Program-made: the position numbers and the translations under genes
The notes under the pieces: model-generated
Seen by the model: only the letters and a program-made list of their open reading frames with translations
Told to the model about the DNA's origin: nothing
The model's database searches: none
NCBI GenBank assembly: GCA_024640445.1
Contig: JAHEEZ010000069.1
Location: 1 to 15,284, forward strand
Origin: Acidobacteriota bacterium
GTDB lineage: Bacteria > Acidobacteriota > Blastocatellia > Pyrinomonadales > Pyrinomonadaceae
Direction of reading: 5' to 3'
Length of the DNA stretch: 15,284 nucleotides
Shown: positions 13,523 through 15,284 of the stretch, in pieces
Layout of the letters: every line of letters begins with the position of its first letter
How positions within the stretch are numbered: position 1 is the stretch's first letter

Positions 13523-14727
13523 TCTGCGACGAACTCCCTTACCTTTGAGATCGCACGTTTCAGGTTTTCCATCGACGTCGCGTAAGAGAACCTGACGAAC
13601 CCGTCAGCCCCGAACCCGGCGCCATCCGTCGTAGCGACAAACTTCGAACCCAAAAGACCTGCGGCGAAGTCTGCGGAAGATTGATACCGGTCTCCCAATA
13701 GATCGCGGACATCGACGAACGCGTAGAAGGCGCCCTCCGGCATTTCAACCTTAAACCCTTCTATCTTCTGTAGTTCCGGGATCAAATAGTCGCGCCGTTT
13801 CTCATATTCCTCGAGCATCGAGCGCACGGCGGCAGTTGAACGTTCCGTGTCTTCAAGCGCCCTCGCACAGGCATATTGCACGAACGAGGTCGGATGCGAA
13901 GCGGAATGGCTTTGGAGTTTGGTCATCTGTCGGGTCCATCCCTCGCCCGCGATAGTGTAGCCGATCCTCCAACCGGTCATCGCATAGGTCTTTGAGAAAG
14001 ATCCGGCGACACACACATATTTCCTCAACTCGTCCGGCACCGCTGCCGAGGTGAAGACCTCGCCCGGAGGATATACAAAGAGCAGGTAGCATTCGTCCGC
14101 CAGCACGTACACGTCATTTTCTGCGCAGACTTCTATGATCTTGACCATCTCGTCCGAAGGGATCACGCGTCCGGTCGGATTGTTGGGCGAGTTGATGATC
14201 AGAAGTTTCGTCTTGTCCGTGATCCGGGACCGAACCTCCTCAGCGGTAAGCACGAAATCGGTCTCTTCTGTATCTATGAATACGTTCACGCCACCGGCGA
14301 AATTTACGATCTCAGGGAAGGTCACCCAATACGGTTTCGGGATCAGCACCTCTTCGCCCTCATCGACGATGGTATTGACGGCATTGAAGAGAGCCTGTTT
14401 TCCTCCGCAGGCGGCCGCGACCTCGGCGGGCGAAAACGTCGAGCCAAAGACCTTGGCATAAAAATCCGCGATCGATTCCTTAAAGGTCTTCAGGCCTGCT
14501 GTTGGCGTATACTTGGTGATTCCTTTTTCCAGTCCTTCGGTCGCATAGTCCTTTATGAACTGAGGCGTATCGAAATCCGGCTCTCCGACGGTCAGGTCGA
14601 TCACGTCGTGGCCCTCTTCGCGAAGGCGTGTCGCGACCTGCGCTGCCTTTAGCGTGGACGATCCGTGCATTTTCAGAACATGCTTTGAAAAAGGTGTCAT
14701 TTCCGGTTTTGCTGCCTTGCTTTCCAT
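13519..14727 (-). CDS. PLP-dependent class I/II aminotransferase (aspartate aminotransferase, AspB-like)
   Basis: 402 residues from the ATG at 14727. The open frame continues to 14820 but would run into coaD, and the next in-frame ATG at 14700 is a possible shorter start. Fold type I motifs are complete: INSPNNPTGR (178-187) with the pyridine-ring Asn, DECY (211-214) with Asp211 and Tyr214, the Schiff-base Lys246 in GSFSKTYAMTGWRIGY, Arg254, and the C-terminal carboxylate-binding Arg379 in GFVRFSYA. It resembles the class I-gamma aspartate aminotransferases (AspB/AspC of Bacillus and Thermus) in length and motifs, transferring an amino group between aspartate and 2-oxoglutarate; broader specificity cannot be excluded. 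The usual PG before AFG in the late loop reads DGAGFG. It lies 22 bases after coaD and overlaps the exported-protein gene by 4. Confidence 0.9.
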   Translation of the reverse strand: MESKAAKPEMTPFSKHVLKMHGSSTLKAAQVATRLREEGHDVIDLTVGEPDFDTPQFIKDYATEGLEKGITKYTPTAGLKTFKESIADFYAKVFGSTFSPAEVAAACGGKQALFNAVNTIVDEGEEVLIPKPYWVTFPEIVNFAGGVNVFIDTEETDFVLTAEEVRSRITDKTKLLIINSPNNPTGRVIPSDEMVKIIEVCAENDVYVLADECYLLFVYPPGEVFTSAAVPDELRKYVCVAGSFSKTYAMTGWRIGYTIAGEGWTRQMTKLQSHSASHPTSFVQYACARALEDTERSTAAVRSMLEEYEKRRDYLIPELQKIEGFKVEMPEGAFYAFVDVRDLLGDRYQSSADFAAGLLGSKFVATTDGAGFGADGFVRFSYATSMENLKRAISKVREFVAE

Positions 14728-14749
14728 TTCGGTATTCTGGGTCCGATCG

Positions 14750-15241
14750 CTACTGGCCCGTCTTCTCCCGCATTTTCTTTTCAACAAGTTCCGGGACCAG
14801 CCCGTCGACACGGCCTCCAAGCGTAAAGACCTGTTTCAGAAGGCGGGAGCTGACATACGAGTATTCTTCGGCCGCCATTAAGAATACCGTCTCGATCTCC
14901 GGTTCCAGGCGCCTGTTCATCAATGCCATTCGAACCTCGTAATCGTAATCGGAAACCGCCCGTATGCCGCGGACAATCGCGGTTGCCCCCTTTTGTTTCG
15001 CGTAATCCACCAGAAGGCCCTGAAAGCTCTCGACTGCCATGCGGCATTCTCCGGTATCAGTGGACACCAGGACCTCGGCTATCATCCGGCATCTTTCCTC
15101 AGGCGTGAACATGGGATCCTTGTCGGGATTGTTCACGACCGCGATCACCATCTCGTCGAACAACGGGACGCTCCTTTCGATTATGTCGAGATGGCCTTTT
15201 GTAAGCGGATCGAAAGATCCGGGAAAGATAGCTCGTTTCAT
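14750..15241 (-). CDS. coaD: Phosphopantetheine adenylyltransferase
   Basis: 163 residues, the normal CoaD length. It adds AMP from ATP to 4'-phosphopantetheine to make dephospho-CoA, the next-to-last step of coenzyme A synthesis. The nucleotidyltransferase motif GSFDPLTKGH is at 8-17 with the catalytic His17. RGIRAVSDYDYE (91-102) and the C-terminal EYSYVSSRLLKQV (126-138), the ISSTxxR equivalent, are both present and intact. The ATG at 15241 overlaps the stop of the gene upstream. It is the first complete gene of the minus-strand group and is followed by the aminotransferase after 22 bases. Confidence 0.97.
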   Translation of the reverse strand: MKRAIFPGSFDPLTKGHLDIIERSVPLFDEMVIAVVNNPDKDPMFTPEERCRMIAEVLVSTDTGECRMAVESFQGLLVDYAKQKGATAIVRGIRAVSDYDYEVRMALMNRRLEPEIETVFLMAAEEYSYVSSRLLKQVFTLGGRVDGLVPELVEKKMREKTGQ

Positions 15242-15284
15242 TTGTTGAAGTGCCTGCAGTCGGGACGCTCGTTGCTCAGCTGGA
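15238..15284 (-). CDS. C-terminal tail of an unidentified upstream gene
   Basis: On the minus strand a frame enters from the window edge, reads QLSNERPDCRHFNK and stops at TGA (15240-15238). This overlaps the coaD start as ATGA, an arrangement typical of co-translated genes. rsmD is a frequent neighbour upstream of coaD, but 14 residues are too few to identify the gene. The frame might also be chance. Confidence 0.4.
   Translation of the reverse strand, partial: QLSNERPDCRHFNK

Noticed and set aside
14728..14820. Longer aminotransferase start inside coaD
   Set aside because: It would overlap coaD by about 70 bases, and the extra residues are basic and unlike the family N-terminus.

Overview
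This is an ordinary bacterial chromosomal stretch with moderately high GC, tightly packed with core genes in short operons. There is no rRNA, tRNA, transposase, integrase, phage gene or CRISPR array. A bacilliredoxin, a PIN-TRAM membrane protein next to ispD-ispF, a DUF6986-like CitE-type lyase and the style of the intergenic repeats together suggest an Acidobacteriota relative, perhaps Blastocatellia/Pyrinomonadaceae. That placement is inferred from gene content and memory, not from a search.

Layout. Positions 1-734 (+) hold the end of tsaE (tRNA t6A synthesis) overlapping a membrane-anchored L,D-transpeptidase. Positions 755-1342 (+) are a self-contained unit: a good sigma70-type promoter with two dyads, a bacilliredoxin and a strong hairpin terminator. 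Positions 1378-1889 (+) are a promoter and a single PilZ-like protein. Positions 1906-4694 (-) are a two-gene operon, radA followed after 5 bases by a CitE/HpcH-like lyase of unknown substrate. A 183-base divergent spacer then carries mirrored pyrimidine-rich leaders. Positions 4878-8039 (+) hold an SDR-fold protein that has lost its catalytic Tyr/Lys, then a YacL-like PIN-TRAM protein and ispD-ispF (MEP isoprenoid pathway). The order radA, x, yacL, ispD, ispF recalls the Firmicutes order radA-disA-yacL-ispD-ispF, with radA inverted and an SDR where disA would be.

Positions 8053-8568 (-) encode an unknown membrane-anchored protein. Positions 8675-12877 (+) look like a nucleoside salvage operon: a pyrimidine/thymidine phosphorylase, a BMP/PnrA-type nucleoside-binding lipoprotein, a small three-helix membrane protein and a double-cassette ABC ATPase. 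The two permeases expected next are absent; in their place is a 117-base non-coding stretch with an imperfect palindrome and a degenerate repeat-like segment. Positions 12995-15284 (-) form an operon with the tail of an unidentified gene, coaD (coenzyme A synthesis), an AspB-like aminotransferase and an exported protein of unknown function, joined by 4-base overlaps or short gaps.

I found no convincing new multi-gene system. The points most worth a second look are the probable SDR pseudoenzyme at the disA position, the nucleoside transporter without permeases and its embedded small membrane protein, the mirrored leaders in the radA/SDR spacer, the dyads on the bacilliredoxin promoter, and the PilZ-like protein with a degraded second c-di-GMP motif.
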